Origin: Coriolopsis trogii
Taxonomy: Eukaryota; Basidiomycota; Agaricomycetes; Polyporales; Polyporaceae
Assembly (NCBI GenBank): GCA_020543525.1
Contig: JAHYIO010000007.1
Coordinates: forward strand, 62,001-126,000
Direction of reading: 5' to 3'
DNA length: 64,000 bases
Shown here: piece after piece, positions 1-11,825 of the stretch
Layout: the number at the start of each line of letters is the position of its first letter
Numbering within the stretch: the first letter of the stretch is position 1
Made by a program: the position numbers and the translations under genes
The notes under the pieces: model-generated
Told to the model about the DNA's origin: nothing
The model's database searches: none
What the model saw: only the letters and a program-made list of their open reading frames with translations

Positions 1-872
1 GCGCCCGAGACTTCGTAACCGTCACGAAGACTACCACGAATACAACTTCGTACTTTGTACGCAGCAAATTCGCACTAACAACGTATAAGTGTATCCGGCG
101 CCAAAACCATGGGTTCGTGAGTGACTTCGTGTTATAAAAGAACATTTTGTCCCATATCACGAATACAACCGTAGCCGCAACAGCATGGTATTCACAAGGT
201 ACTTCGTGTTTACTAGGCGGCAGCACAGGGCCATTGCTCGGCTAATTCACTCGGTTCATTCACAGTATTTCTGATATTTTGACGGGCAAACAATGTATTT
301 GGCTTGTATGTACTAGTATGATAACGCTAAGAGATACAGCATTGACGGTAGACATTGTCCCTCCTCATCCGAATCACGAAGACACCAGTACTACTCACAT
401 GAGACTAACAGCACACCGAGGTTCCCCTGATTGGAGCCACCGCATCATCACAGAGAATACTAGAACAGTAGCTTGAGACCCGCCAGAGCAACGGTAGCCT
501 AGAGCCCAGAATTCCAGCGAACCCAGTCCCCAGAGTAGCACAGAAGTCCGAGTCAGAAGGTTCCCATGAGTTTTGCATAGATAGTCCCAGATTTGACCCT
601 GAGAGTCCCAGCAGAAAGATAACAGTGCACGAGTCCAGCAGAAGTCAGAGGAAACAGACGGCTAATGGCAGACGACATGACAGGGCGAGGCGAAAATTGC
701 GCAAGTCTCGTCACCGAGCACTGGCTCGAGGAGTTTAGGGCAGGTTGGCAAGCGCTGATTTATGGACTTGAACCCCTCCGCATCGGAGTTCGTGGTCTAC
801 ACGAATAAAACATAGCACGAATTCCGCACGAATTAACTTCGTGATGTATCATTATCACGAAGCGACTTCGTG
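1..872. repeat. Cluster of CACGAA(G)/(C)TTCGTG words
   Basis: No gene is supported here. The stretch carries about fifteen copies of CACGAA or its complement TTCGTG, or the close variant CTTCGTA, in both orientations. Examples lie at 11-17, 23-29, 35-40, 46-52, 125-131, 158-163, 201-208, 375-381, 789-795, 800-805, 816-821, 827-832 and 836-843. The last pair (856-862 and 866-872) is a 7 bp perfect inverted repeat around a 3-base loop. By chance fewer than one 6-mer hit would be expected in this length. It may be a decayed transposon end or a binding-site array; the sequence does not decide. Confidence 0.55.
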
Positions 873-966
873 GGCGGCAAGAACTCAAGGGCGCGTAGTG
901 GGAAAGGTATTGCAGATATAACTTACTTGGTAGTGTGATGGGGTATTGCAGACATACTTCAAACGC

Positions 967-1215
967 AGCATTACCTCGTAGAAAGCGAACATCGCTCCCT
1001 AGGAGTGTATGCACAGTATATGTGGAGGGAATATTGACGCTAATGTGTCGGAGAGACGTCGCAGGGAATGGAAGAATTGAGGGGTCCAAGACGCATTTCA
1101 ACCCGAGCATTACCTCGTAGGAAGCGAACATCGCTCCCTAGGAGGGTGTGCACAGGAGGTTGAAGGGATACTGCCGAGAGTGCGGTGGAGAGACGTTGGC
1201 AAGAAGTGGAAGCAA
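967..1215. repeat. Diverged direct duplication, two units of about 110 bp
   Basis: The segment from about 967 to 1078 recurs from about 1104 to 1215. The shared core contains ATTACCTCGTAG, GAAGCGAACATCGCTCCC and TAGGAG, followed by a more diverged tail with GGAGAGACGT and GGAATGGAAG/GAAGTGGAAG. The spacing is about 137 bp, with small differences throughout. It has no coding potential I can support and sits just upstream of the 90 bp tandem array. Confidence 0.6.
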
Positions 1216-1260
1216 GGAAAGGATAGCAGGAGCAAACGGTGACCTAAAGGAGTGTGATGT

Positions 1261-1640
1261 CACTTTGCAGAGTGACTTTCGACCCCTCTTCCTTCTGTGT
1301 AACGCCGTGATATGACTGATGTGACCCGCACGTGCGCGTGATGTTACCGTCACTTTGCAGAGTGACTTTCGACCCCTCTTCCTTCTGTGTAACGCCGTGA
1401 TATGACTGATGTGACCCGCACGTGCGCGTGATGTTACCGTCACTTTGCAGAGTGACTTTCGACCCCTCTTCCTTCTGTGTAACGCCGTGATATGACTGAT
1501 GTGACCCGCACGTGCGCGTGATGTTACCGTCACTTTGCAGAGTGACTTTCGACCCCTCTTCCTTCTGTGTAACGCCGTGATATGACTGATGTGACCCGCA
1601 CGCGAGCGTGATGTTACCGTCACTTTGCAGCGTGATTTCT
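1261..1640. repeat. 90 bp tandem repeat, four copies plus a partial fifth
   Basis: Copies begin at 1261, 1351, 1441 and 1531, each starting CACTTTGCAG, and a partial copy starts at 1621. Copies 1-3 are almost identical; the fourth differs near its end (ACGCGAGCG in place of ACGTGCGCG). There are no spacers, so this is a minisatellite, not a CRISPR array. Because 90 is a multiple of three, the minus frame stays open and makes a false 30-residue repeat protein. Near-identity suggests recent expansion or ongoing homogenisation. Confidence 0.9.
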
Positions 1641-2158
1641 CCCCCCTAAACCTCGGCTTACTTCGTAATCCAGGAATAATCCGAGCGTCGGGAACATTGT
1701 TGTTGGAGAAGGCCAGGCCGTAAGAACCGGCAGCGGGTACGTTGATGCCGAGGGGTAGGGGGCGCAGTTGAGGTACAGATGTCCGATTGATGTCGACCAC
1801 TGTGCAAGCTCTACATGTGGCGGATGCAGAGGTTGGGCCTCGAGTGGGACAAGACAGCAGCCGTAACTGGGATGGAGGTGGGCGGGGAGAGTGCAAGAAG
1901 GGATGAAATAGAGCCGGAAGCAGTAGCAATGGACATTGGACATGGACGAGTGGTCGGCAACTTCCATACACGGCTTGGCCTCAGGACGATCACTTGCATG
2001 GGCGCCTACGCGTACCGGAGCAACACGCTGGGGCGTCCTCAACTCTCTCTCCCCCCGAGTCGTCGGTCTCGTCAAGGACCACTCAGGATCGTCTGCAGTC
2101 CTCGTCCCGCACACACCCTACTGCTCTCTCGAGGCTAGTGCGCGGTCGGCAACACGTC

Positions 2159-3992
2159 ATGCCACGCTCACCGGACAGGAAGAAGCCGCAACCAATCCAG
2201 ACTTACACCCAGAGGGTGGAGTGAGTTGGCCGCCTTCTTACCCCCGCGCGCATTCGCTCATGCCCGCGCGTACTCTCGCAAGGAACGATCCTAGCCATCA
2301 TCTCGCGGGACCGTTTGGACCGCAGACGTACGTGCCGTCTGCATTCACGCCATACTACACTCACTCATGCGGCTGTACGCAGACCTCTTGGCCACGGCTC
2401 AGTCCCATCCTCTCCAGGCGCTCCAGCCAAGTTTTGGAAGAATGGCGACGCAGCTGTTCCTCGGTGGTCTACCAAGTCGCAGGGATTCTGGTCGGACTTG
2501 AAGACTCTTAGATGGGTCGTTGTTCCGGGTACGTTCTCTCTATGTTCAGTAGTATTGACGGATAGTGCTCACACGACAAAAGCATCCTCTGCGAAGATAC
2601 TCCTCACCTTTGTCGTACTATGGGCCAACTGGGAGATCCTCGCTCCGTATGTCGCGAAAGACGCGCCAAACCCTTTCGCTCCCCTGCTCTTCATCTCATA
2701 CCGCATACCCACCTCCCCGGATGATAACCCGCGCTACCACAAAGGCTACCTTGACCTTGTCTTCATTGCATACTACATCGTCTTCTGGTCATTCGTTCGG
2801 CAGGTTGTCACTATCAATTTGTGCAGACCCATCGCGCGTTGGTTTGGTCTCAAGAAGGAAGTGAAGCTGGACCGGTTCGGAGAGCAGGGCTATGCCGTAT
2901 TATACTGGGGCGGTATGGGTCTGTGGGGCGTGGTATGTGAACAGTGACGCGTTCTTTGGTGTGCCCGTGCTCATAGTTCCCTAGCACATCATGACCAAGT
3001 TACCTACATGGTGGTATAGGACCGAATACTTCTGGATCGGTTCGTGTCTCTCGCGTCACTTGGGCGCATGTTTCTCAGGATAATCTGCAGACTACCCCCA
3101 TTGGGAGATGACACCAGAGCTAAAGGTCTACTATCTCATGCAGCTTTCATATTGGCTTCAGCAGCTCTTGGTCATGCTCTTGGGCTTGGAGAAGCCTCGG
3201 AAAGACTACAACGAGCTCGTTGCCCATCACTTCGTCACCATTTGGCTTGTTGGGTATGGTCCATTCTCGTATGACATACGCGAACGAGGACTTCTGACTT
3301 CATTTTTTGCAGATGGAGCTACTTGGTCAACTTGACGTATATTGGCAATGCTGTGTTCGTCAGCATGGATATCCCTGATTCGTTCTTGGGCGTACGTGTT
3401 TTGTCGCACAGGACAAAGTGCAGAAGTTGATTTTTTTCCCTAGTTGTCGAAACTCCTGAACTACATCCAGTACGAGAAAACGAAGATCACCGTCTTCACG
3501 TTCTTCATCGGCATCTGGAGGTACGTAACCTTCACGATCTCACCTCCACACGCCTTGCGTTGACGTTGCGATGCACAGTTACTTCCGCCACTGGTTGAAC
3601 TTCGTCATCCTCTGGTCGGTCTTGAACGAGTTTGATCTCATGCCGTAAGTGCCTTCTGAAGCTACCCACCGAACGCCCATGCCCACTATGTCTAATTCTT
3701 CAGGGAATCGTCCAAGCGTTGGTCTCCTGAAGACGGCGTGTGGTTGACCTGGTGGATGAAGTACCAGATCTTCGCGCCGCTCCTGATTCTGCAGTTCCTC
3801 AACCTCTTCTGGTACTATTTCATCTGGCGCATAGCATACCGGTGCGTCGTGCGACGTGTATACTTTTTTGCTCGAGTACTGACTGTTGGCATCTCCGGTT
3901 CTGTTAGTGCGGTCACGGAGAACAAAGCGACGGACGAACGTTCTGATGACGAAGACGATGGTGAGGACGATGAACCGGACAAGGATGACTAG
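2159..3992 (+). CDS. LAG1: Ceramide synthase (sphingosine N-acyltransferase), LAG1/LAC1 type
   Basis: This ER multipass enzyme joins a fatty acyl-CoA to a sphingoid base to make ceramide. Eleven exons give a 421-residue protein: 2159-2220, 2283-2327, 2383-2528, 2583-2932, 2985-3039, 3091-3253, 3313-3391, 3444-3520, 3579-3644, 3704-3841 and 3908-3992. The phases join cleanly and the total is divisible by three. The start is chosen because MPRSPDRKK runs by a GTGAGT donor into NDPSHHLAGPFGPQT, a lead-in typical of basidiomycete LAG1. The TLC domain holds the family signature: RTEYFWIDYPHW, then the acid-rich loop with ELVAHHFVT (catalytic-type His pair) and WSYLVNLTYIGNAVFVSMD. Hydrophobic helices follow and the C-terminus is highly acidic (DDEDDGEDDEPDKDD). 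An acidic tail also occurs on yeast Lag1. Identification is secure; the exact first exon is slightly less so. Confidence 0.93.
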
Positions 3993-4404
3993 AAAATATG
4001 ACTATCGAGACGACTGGTGACGCGCGAGACGAAAAGGAACGATGTAGATACTGCCGCGTTGTCGAGACTGGCTCGCGAGTGGCATGTTGTTGTTGGCTTT
4101 ATTCACACTGTCTTCGTGTTTACATATATTCATTCTAATTTGTGCAGCCTGCGTTTGCGATACATCGCCCAAGAAGCATGACTCAAATCGAGTGACAGAA
4201 ACGATACATTCACATCACAGTAGCCAAGTTGTCTGGACTACATTCACTTGCACAAAAGGAGAATCTGTAGTACCGATACATGACAGACGAAAGATACAAC
4301 TACACAACAGAGCAGAAAGGACGCCACACCCCCACATACTGTAATCTCTCGAGCCTTGGTCTCGTACAGAAAAGATCCACCCACTGTCCGATAGCCCAGG
4401 CATC

Positions 4405-6126
4405 TCAGAACTCGCCGTCCACCTCATCCGGCACGGGACCGCAGATGCCCTCCATGTCAGAGAAGTCGGACTCCTCCTCCCACTCCGGGAAGTCGACTTT
4501 GGGCTTGTTCTCGAAGGTGCGGTTCGGCCAGCGCTGCTCGCGTTGTTGGTCAAGAGGGTCTCCGGACGCCATCGAGATCATCGCCTCCATAGTGTACTGT
4601 ATATCCCAACGGACATCGCCATCACGAAACACGATACGTCAGTTCCAATTATCCCCTCGTATCACGCCCAGTACTCACATAGGCGTCGTTCCCTGCGTTG
4701 TGCAAATAGTCGGTCTCGATCTGGAGGTGCTTGCAGATACGGTCGAGGGAGCGCGTGTTGGCGCTCGAGTCGCCCTCGAGGGCGGCGAAGAGCTCGGCGG
4801 TGTCGACGACGTAGATTTCGCCTTGCTGGGGGTTGTCGACGAGGACGTCAATGCGCTCAATCGCCTTGATGGCGTCGGACTTGAGGTATCTGAGGAAGAG
4901 CTACTAAGCACTGCGTGGTTCAAGACGGAGAAGGACAAGAGGAACTCACTTGATGTCTTGGCTGTTGTCGTGGAACACAAGGAAGACAGGTCCCAGTGCG
5001 CGATGGTCGTCGATCAGAGCGCGGATCCTGTCCTTGAACTCGTGCTTCGACACGTTCATGCTCTGCCCAAAGTTGTAGAACTAGACGGGCGTTACCGCAG
5101 CACCCAACATCAGCAGCACATCTACCTCGCACATCCAACAGAATTGGTAGCACGCACGTCTCGGTAGTTCGGCACGTAGGTCTGGGTGTACATGCGGCGT
5201 TCCTGGACGACGAGATGGCCGTGCTCCTTCACGACCTCCTCGCCCTTCCATCGCACGAGACGCCACCCGAACTCGGTGAGGAGCGTGTGGTCCCTGTCCC
5301 ACGCCTCGAAGTCCATGGCGATCCACGTCCCGAGCTTGGCCGCCCACAGGGTGCGCACACGCTCGAATGCGAGCCTGCGCGCGCCCAACAGGTCGTTCAC
5401 ACCCTTGAGCTTCTTGTTGTTCTTGTCGATCGTCTGTGAGGGCGGCGACGACAGCGACACGGAGACGCAGAGGAGCGCCCAGTTTGGTTCAACGTTCACG
5501 TTAGCATGCGCCCTCCTAGGATGACGGCGGCGGGGACCGCGACGACGCGTCCGGCCACCGCCGCGATGACGACCCTGACGTACTTTGATGGCACGCTTCA
5601 GGACCGCTGGGTCCCTATATACGTCGGGGGAGCAGTTCCGGAGCTCGCTCCGCTTGATGAGATACTCGGAGGACGGGATCGGGATGACGGTCTTTGTCAG
5701 GCCGACGGCGTGCAACCAGTAGCGGATGTACTCGACCTGGGCGGACGAGAAGAGGAGACGCATCTCTCCGTTCTCAAACGTTCCTGCAGCACGCGCTGGA
5801 CTCGTTAGGACGCAGCACCTGGAGAGGAACGGCGAAGCGCCACCCACCGAGGTACAGCTCGATCCCGTTCACGCCGGGTTTGCGCAGGGGATGCTCAGGG
5901 TGGACCAGGCAGTCGTACGCGATGAGAGCTTTCAACGGGCCCATGTCTTCCTGGTTGGGGAGAACTTTATGCCTGCGACAGGCGATTAGTTTGGTACATG
6001 GGGGGAGAGGCCACTCGAGCACCGCGGCGCGTACCACTCAAAGAAGATGTCCGAGAATCTGTAGAACCCGACGGTTCCCTCGACACCATTCGAGTTCGTC
6101 GCGGGGGATCTGATGTCAAAGGGCAT
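4405..6126 (-). CDS. GFD2/YDR514C-family DEDDh 3'-5' exonuclease-like protein
   Basis: This is a putative RNase H-fold nuclease of the Gfd2/YDR514C family; the yeast members are linked to mRNA export and poorly characterised. From the start MPFDIRSPATNSNG the exons read GFYRFSDIFFEW, WHKVLPNQEDMGPLKALIAY, GTFENGEMRLLFSSAQVEYI and AIK/TIDKNNKK. The DEDDh residues are visible: DFEAWD (Asp and Glu of motif I), VFHDNSQDIKYLK (motif II) and LHNAGNDAY (His and Asp of the DEDDh motif III). YVPNYRDFYNFGQS matches the family's usual linker. The C-terminus is acidic (DFPEWEEESDFSDMEG). Introns are removed at canonical sites; one lies between the D of NYRD and FYNF. The start at 6126 follows an intron-like CATTGCAG, so an upstream 5' exon is possible. 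The nuclease call is by family resemblance. Confidence 0.8.
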
Positions 6127-6883
6127 TCTGCAATGAGTGGAGATGAGAGTGGCTGCGAGGGAATGGCGGTAGAGGGAAGGGAAGGAGAGACCTAAGTACT
6201 GCAGCTGCGGTAGGTCAACGCGGAGTTGGCGGACGCGTTTATGATCGCGATTCACTTCAGTTGTCCAGATCGGGCCGGCAGTAGACGCTCAGAACAACCT
6301 AAGTAGTTGGCTGGATTGAACCACATGAACCTGAGTCTTCATGATTTCTCAGCGACCTGATCGTATAGTGCACACATAGAGTCGCCCCGCTGGTATGGAG
6401 TAGACAGGGAGAGCTAGTGATTCAGTCGAGTTATATAAAAGTCTAACGCTGTTGACAGAGAAACTCAGTCAGATTCACTGTACACAGGTAGGCAAGATAG
6501 AGAGATAGAAATGCCGTGCACATACTGCTTCCTTTTGGCTGGTTGCCAGCATACACCTTGACCTGGAGAAAGGAGATTTGGAGACAAGAGGTTCAGTATT
6601 TGTCGGTTACCTTTTATAGATAGTTAGGTTGTGAGAGCCCGATCGGATCTGAACCGCGTCGCAGCGCGCTTGCCACCTTTTGTTTCTTTTGTGCTGCGAC
6701 GCGTCCTGAACGCGTCCTGGTCGTCTGCAAACCCTATCCATCCCCTTGCCCACACACCCTGCGATACCTATATATCACGCTCGTTTCCTCATCTAATACG
6801 GCTCTCCCAGTCTGGACACCTTGAGCACCGCGCCGTCTGGCTAGTTCCTCCGAATTACTCTGCAGCTCTCCTAGGATCGCGTC
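6127..6883. other. Divergent intergenic region between nuclease and CENP-A
   Basis: This holds the promoters of two divergent genes. A TATA-like TATATAAAA lies at 6432-6440, followed by AG-rich sequence and a possible untranslated exon ending near 6488. From about 6720 to 6880 the plus strand is pyrimidine-rich, as is common just upstream of fungal start codons. No gene is seen. Confidence 0.5.
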
Positions 6884-7687
<804 letters not shown>

Positions 7688-8929
7688 TGCACTCCCCGTG
7701 GGCCGTTCAGCTTCCGAAGCTTCGAGTTCGGTCGGCCTCGGGCGTTGTTTGTGCGGTTGTTATTTAGGCTTTCGCGCGTTCGCTGCTTGCATTGCTCTGC
7801 TCGACTGTCACCTTGCGATCATCATCGTGTTCTTTGACGCCATCTTACGACTTCCATCCGTGCGACACCCCCATACATCCATCCCATCCATTTCATTCAT
7901 GCCGTGACCGTGTCCATCGCCACCATGTATTTTTCACGATAATATTGTCATGTAGGTCGGTACAGTGCTGAGCATATTTATGTCAATGAGCCTCCGATCG
8001 GTCCGAGACCAAGACAAGTGCCGGTTCGAAGCTATCGTGGCGCAAGAAGGATTCGGAAGGACAGGACCGCGTTTCCGCGGACTGTGTACATAGACCCACC
8101 GTGTCTCGACCGCACGCAGATCTCGAGCACAAGTCTTGCGTTTGTTGATGACGCACGGGTGCTTTCGGTGGCCGTCAGGGACAGATATGGCGATCAGGGC
8201 GATGGATGAGAGATGAGCCGCTGGGGCGAGCCTGGATGTGAGGAAGATGTTGACGACGGAAAAGATGAAGCATATGGTGTGCTAGATGGCTGGAAAGACC
8301 TGGAGGCTGAACAAGGGATAGTCGGTCTAAGAAGTGATGTCATCCAGGGGAGAGGGAGCTCATGTGAAGATGGCTGGTGCTCTGAGGGGATAGCATGAAT
8401 AGAGGTGAATAGAGCGGCACGGACGGTGGTCGATAGGGAGGCAAGAAGCTGGCTGTGTGAAACGGGCGAGGATGGAACGAGGGAGGACGCACATGGGTGG
8501 CGGGAGGATGTCGGGCAAGGGCAGCCAAAAATATGTGGGAAAATACAGGAGCTGGCGTTGTGTCATGCCCTCGACGCCGGACGCGGGGTGATTGGTCCGG
8601 AGAGCGCGGTGCTCGGCCTGGTCGCGTCCACTCTTGTCTGCTCGCCCAGTTGGCAGTCGACTTTCTCCAACGTTCCGTCTGCCCTCTTCGGCCGTCTGCA
8701 CCGTCGACCGTCTCCCTCTCCTTTTCTTTCTTTTCCTCCGACGTCCGCCTCCCCTTCCTCCCCCGGCTCTCCCTCCGGTCCTCCCCCAACCAGGTCCCCG
8801 TTCTTCCCCACACTCTCCACCACACCTCCAGTCCGCCTCCCATCGTCCTCGTTACCCATGCCCTCGAACGCGGCCTGATCCCTCTCGCCATCCATCTCAA
8901 CCCAACTCCCCGTCGCCCGAGCCCTACCC
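7688..8929. other. Intergenic and promoter region
   Basis: The first ~300 bases are probably the 3' UTR of the CENP-A gene. From about 8640 to 8929 the plus strand is strongly pyrimidine-rich (CT/CCTCC runs), which fits the promoter and leader of the next gene. Several open frames on both strands here look like composition-driven shadows with no recognisable domain. Confidence 0.5.
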
Positions 8930-11825
8930 ATGCGCCGTATTGCCGCGGTCTTCGCTTCCAAGCGTTCAGACAGGTCCGACGCCGCCTCTTCTACTGCTCA
9001 CTCTGCAACCACAGACAACTCTGAGCACACCACGCATACGGCCAAGCCCTCGACCTCCAAACGCTTCTTCCGCTCCATCTCACGAAAGTCCAAGCCCGTT
9101 GATCCCGCCGTCAACCGCCTCAACAGCACAGACCTCCCGCCCTCCTCGTCCTCCTCGTCCAGCGGCGCCCCCACCACTCCAGATGATGATCGCGGGTCCC
9201 TGCTCCGCGCTCCTGCAAACAAGGCATGGCTCTCCCTCCCACATCCTGTAGACTCCCGTCTCGGTTCCTTTCACCATTGGGACCCCCTTGCTCATGATCC
9301 CACGCGTCCCCTCCCGCCCCGTCCAACAGCGTCTCCATCGACGTTTGACACGGAGGATGATGAAGAATCTGAAGAGTCTTCCGTTGCTCCAGACCTCTCT
9401 CAACCTCCGGCGCGCTTGGTGCCGCTGGCTCCCCGCGACTACCTGCTGAAGTTGACATCGAGCCATCTGCAACCTCCGTACGCGCCCCCGCCGCTGCTTC
9501 ACGTTCAAGGGAAGCCTCTGTTTCCGCGATCGACGAACAGGAGAGGCCGGCTGCCGTATGTGGACAGTCTGGAGAGCGCAATGCACAGAAGGCAGCTCCA
9601 CCGCCGCCTCGAGCGCGGCGATCTCTCACCTTCCGAGACACGTTCAATTGCCTCATTTGGGGGCCGAACACACGGCCCCAGGGAGCGCTTGTCGTTGCAT
9701 ATGGACGACTGTGCCGTGCGTGAAGGGCACGTCCAGTCACACTCGGCTGGCTTGAGGACGTGGGCCGACCGGCCGTGCTTCGAGGACAGACTCCTCGTCC
9801 TCCTCGCCGACGATGTCCCGGCCAGCCCGAACGCTCAACCACCCTGGTCTCGCATAGCGCCTGCAACAGGCTTTGGGGTCGCTGCCCTCGAGTTCTCCAT
9901 TACCCTCGAGCTCCTCGCCGGCCTTTACGAGGACGAACTTCCCCCCGACCAAGACCGGCAGTCTCAGAGCCTAGACGCCTCGGCGTTGGGTTATCTGCGC
10001 TTGGAAACCACGCCGCTTTCACTAGACCTCGGCCCCTCGCTGTCTCAGTCACCCTCGACTCCCGGCCCTTCGTCGCCTACACACACTCCCCATACTCCTT
10101 CGCCACCGACTATGAGCCCATCGACCACTTCGACCACTATCACCGCTGCTCCCAGTCCGAAGCCGGCGCAAGCCAACGGTGAGCACCTTACTTACTGCAT
10201 ATATGCATGTAATTTACGTCTATATGCCTTCAGCTCTCCCTGCGCCTCAACCCCGTGGACAGCTTTACAGGGCGTCTCCGTCGCCCCTCAGGATGGAAGC
10301 CACCTCGGCTTCGCCACCGACGCCCAGCACTATGGTTTCACCGGCCACCTCCGCCGTGTCTAATCCTACTGCGCTCGCCTCGCCTACCCAGCCTCCTCCC
10401 AAGACTTCTTCTCCGCCTACATCTGCATCATCCGCTGCTCCGCAGCCTCCACTCAAGTCCGCCCTGAAGCAGGGTGTTCGATTCGCAGAGGAAGAGAAGG
10501 ATGACCAGATCCCACTCGGTTACGTGATGCGTATCAAGCGGAAGAAGGAGGAGAAGGTGCGCTTTCTGCAGGCCGAGCGCGAACGCCGCATGCATGAAGA
10601 GGAGCGACGCAAGCACGAAGAGGAGAAGCGGCGATGGGAGGAGGAGCGCGCAAAGTGGGAGCGGGAGAAACGTGCGATCGAGGAGGAGCGCAAGAAGCGG
10701 ATGTATGCGGAGGAGGTCGTCGCCGCTCGCAGTCGACGCGAGAGTCAGCGCTACGGATTTGGGCCTTTGACTGGCGAAGGTCTTGCAACAGGGCAGTGGG
10801 ATCGAAGCGAACGGCCCCGTCCTGAACGCGAGGGCTCAACCTCGTCGTACACAAGAGCTTCCTACGACCCTGCACACGCCCATATACCCAGACAATACTC
10901 GGACAGCTCTCTCGCACCGCCCGCCAAACCGTCTCGGGGTTCCTCTGGCTCTGGCACTCCTTCTCCTGTGGATTCCCGGCCGAACAGTGTATACGGCACT
11001 GGCTCTGCCAACGGCTCTCGTCCACCGTCCACGCACGTCCTGACTCCGTCGTCATCACAACAGGATGTCCGCCCACGTGAACGCAAGATGAGCGGCGGTG
11101 GAAGTCGTCGTGGCTCCATGATTTCCGAAAGCGGCTCGTGGCGGCGGAGCGAACATTACCCCGTGCCGCCTCTCCCATCAGTGTGGACCATGGGTATGAA
11201 CATGAATGTTCCGCCTATGTCCATGTCTGCGATGCCCATGTCTGCGATGCCCATGTCTGCGATGCCCATGTCTGCGATGCCCATGGGGATGCCTATGCAA
11301 ATGCCCATGTATGGCATGCCCATGGACCCCCTCCTGCCTCCATCGCCACCATTCATGATGCAGCAGTACGGGCCGCGTTCTCACGGTTCGAGCAATGGGT
11401 CTCACTCGCCCGCGCGCTCACAAAGTTCATCGCCCACGCTCGGAAGACACAATCTTCCTGCCAGCGGTAGCTCGGAACGTGTCAATCGTATGTCGCAATC
11501 CCGGGGCTCGTCGGCCTCGGCGCGCGCGCCTTCCGTTCCGCGGTCTGAGTCAAGCCCCCACCGCAGCCGCCACCAACGGACGTCGAGTGGCGAGATTCCG
11601 ACTCGGCCTTCAAATCATCGCAGTCAAACTGATGACCGACGGAGCACGAAGTCGTCATCGCCTGCGGTGGCCCAGCGTCCGACACCTACGCACAGCTCTT
11701 CCCTGCCGCCTCACCCGCCGCCGGTCTTCTCACAGGCACGTTCGTCATGGGCGCTGCCCCAGTCGGGATTCGAAAACCTGAGCAGGAGACCGAACAATGG
11801 AAGGCGGCAGACTATCATCTCATGA
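8930..11825 (+). CDS. Large low-complexity fungal protein with central coiled coil
   Basis: Two exons (8930-10178 and 10234-11825) encode about 946 residues; function unknown. The N-terminal half is Ser/Pro-rich but contains ordered-looking blocks: RDYLLKLTSSHLQPPYAPPP, RLPYVDSLESAMHRRQLHRR and FGVAALEFSITLELLAGL. Exon 2 holds the segment KSALKQGVRFAEEEKDDQIP, then GYVMRIKRKKEEK and a highly charged Glu/Arg/Lys helix of about 90 residues, a likely single-helix coiled coil. The rest is disordered Ser/Pro/Arg sequence with an in-frame 15 bp tandem repeat encoding MPMSA (about 11218-11285) inside a Met-rich tract. The KQGVRF motif could be a PP1-docking RVxF-type site, which is inference. A further intron inside exon 1 cannot be excluded. 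Confidence 0.75.
11218..11300 (+). repeat. 15 bp in-frame minisatellite encoding MPMSA
   Basis: Four near-perfect copies of a unit reading ATGTCTGCGATGCCC lie within exon 2 of the low-complexity protein gene. They are followed by degenerate ATGCCCATG units giving MPMGMPMQMPMYGMPMD. The repeat keeps frame, so it can expand without breaking the protein. Confidence 0.85.

Noticed and set aside
1261..1640. Possible CRISPR array
   Set aside because: Repeats are directly adjacent with no spacers and the host is a eukaryote.
1138..1971. 277-codon minus frame with 30-residue repeats
   Set aside because: It is produced by the 90 bp tandem array whose period is a multiple of three; no domain, and the frame lies in a gene-poor repeat zone.
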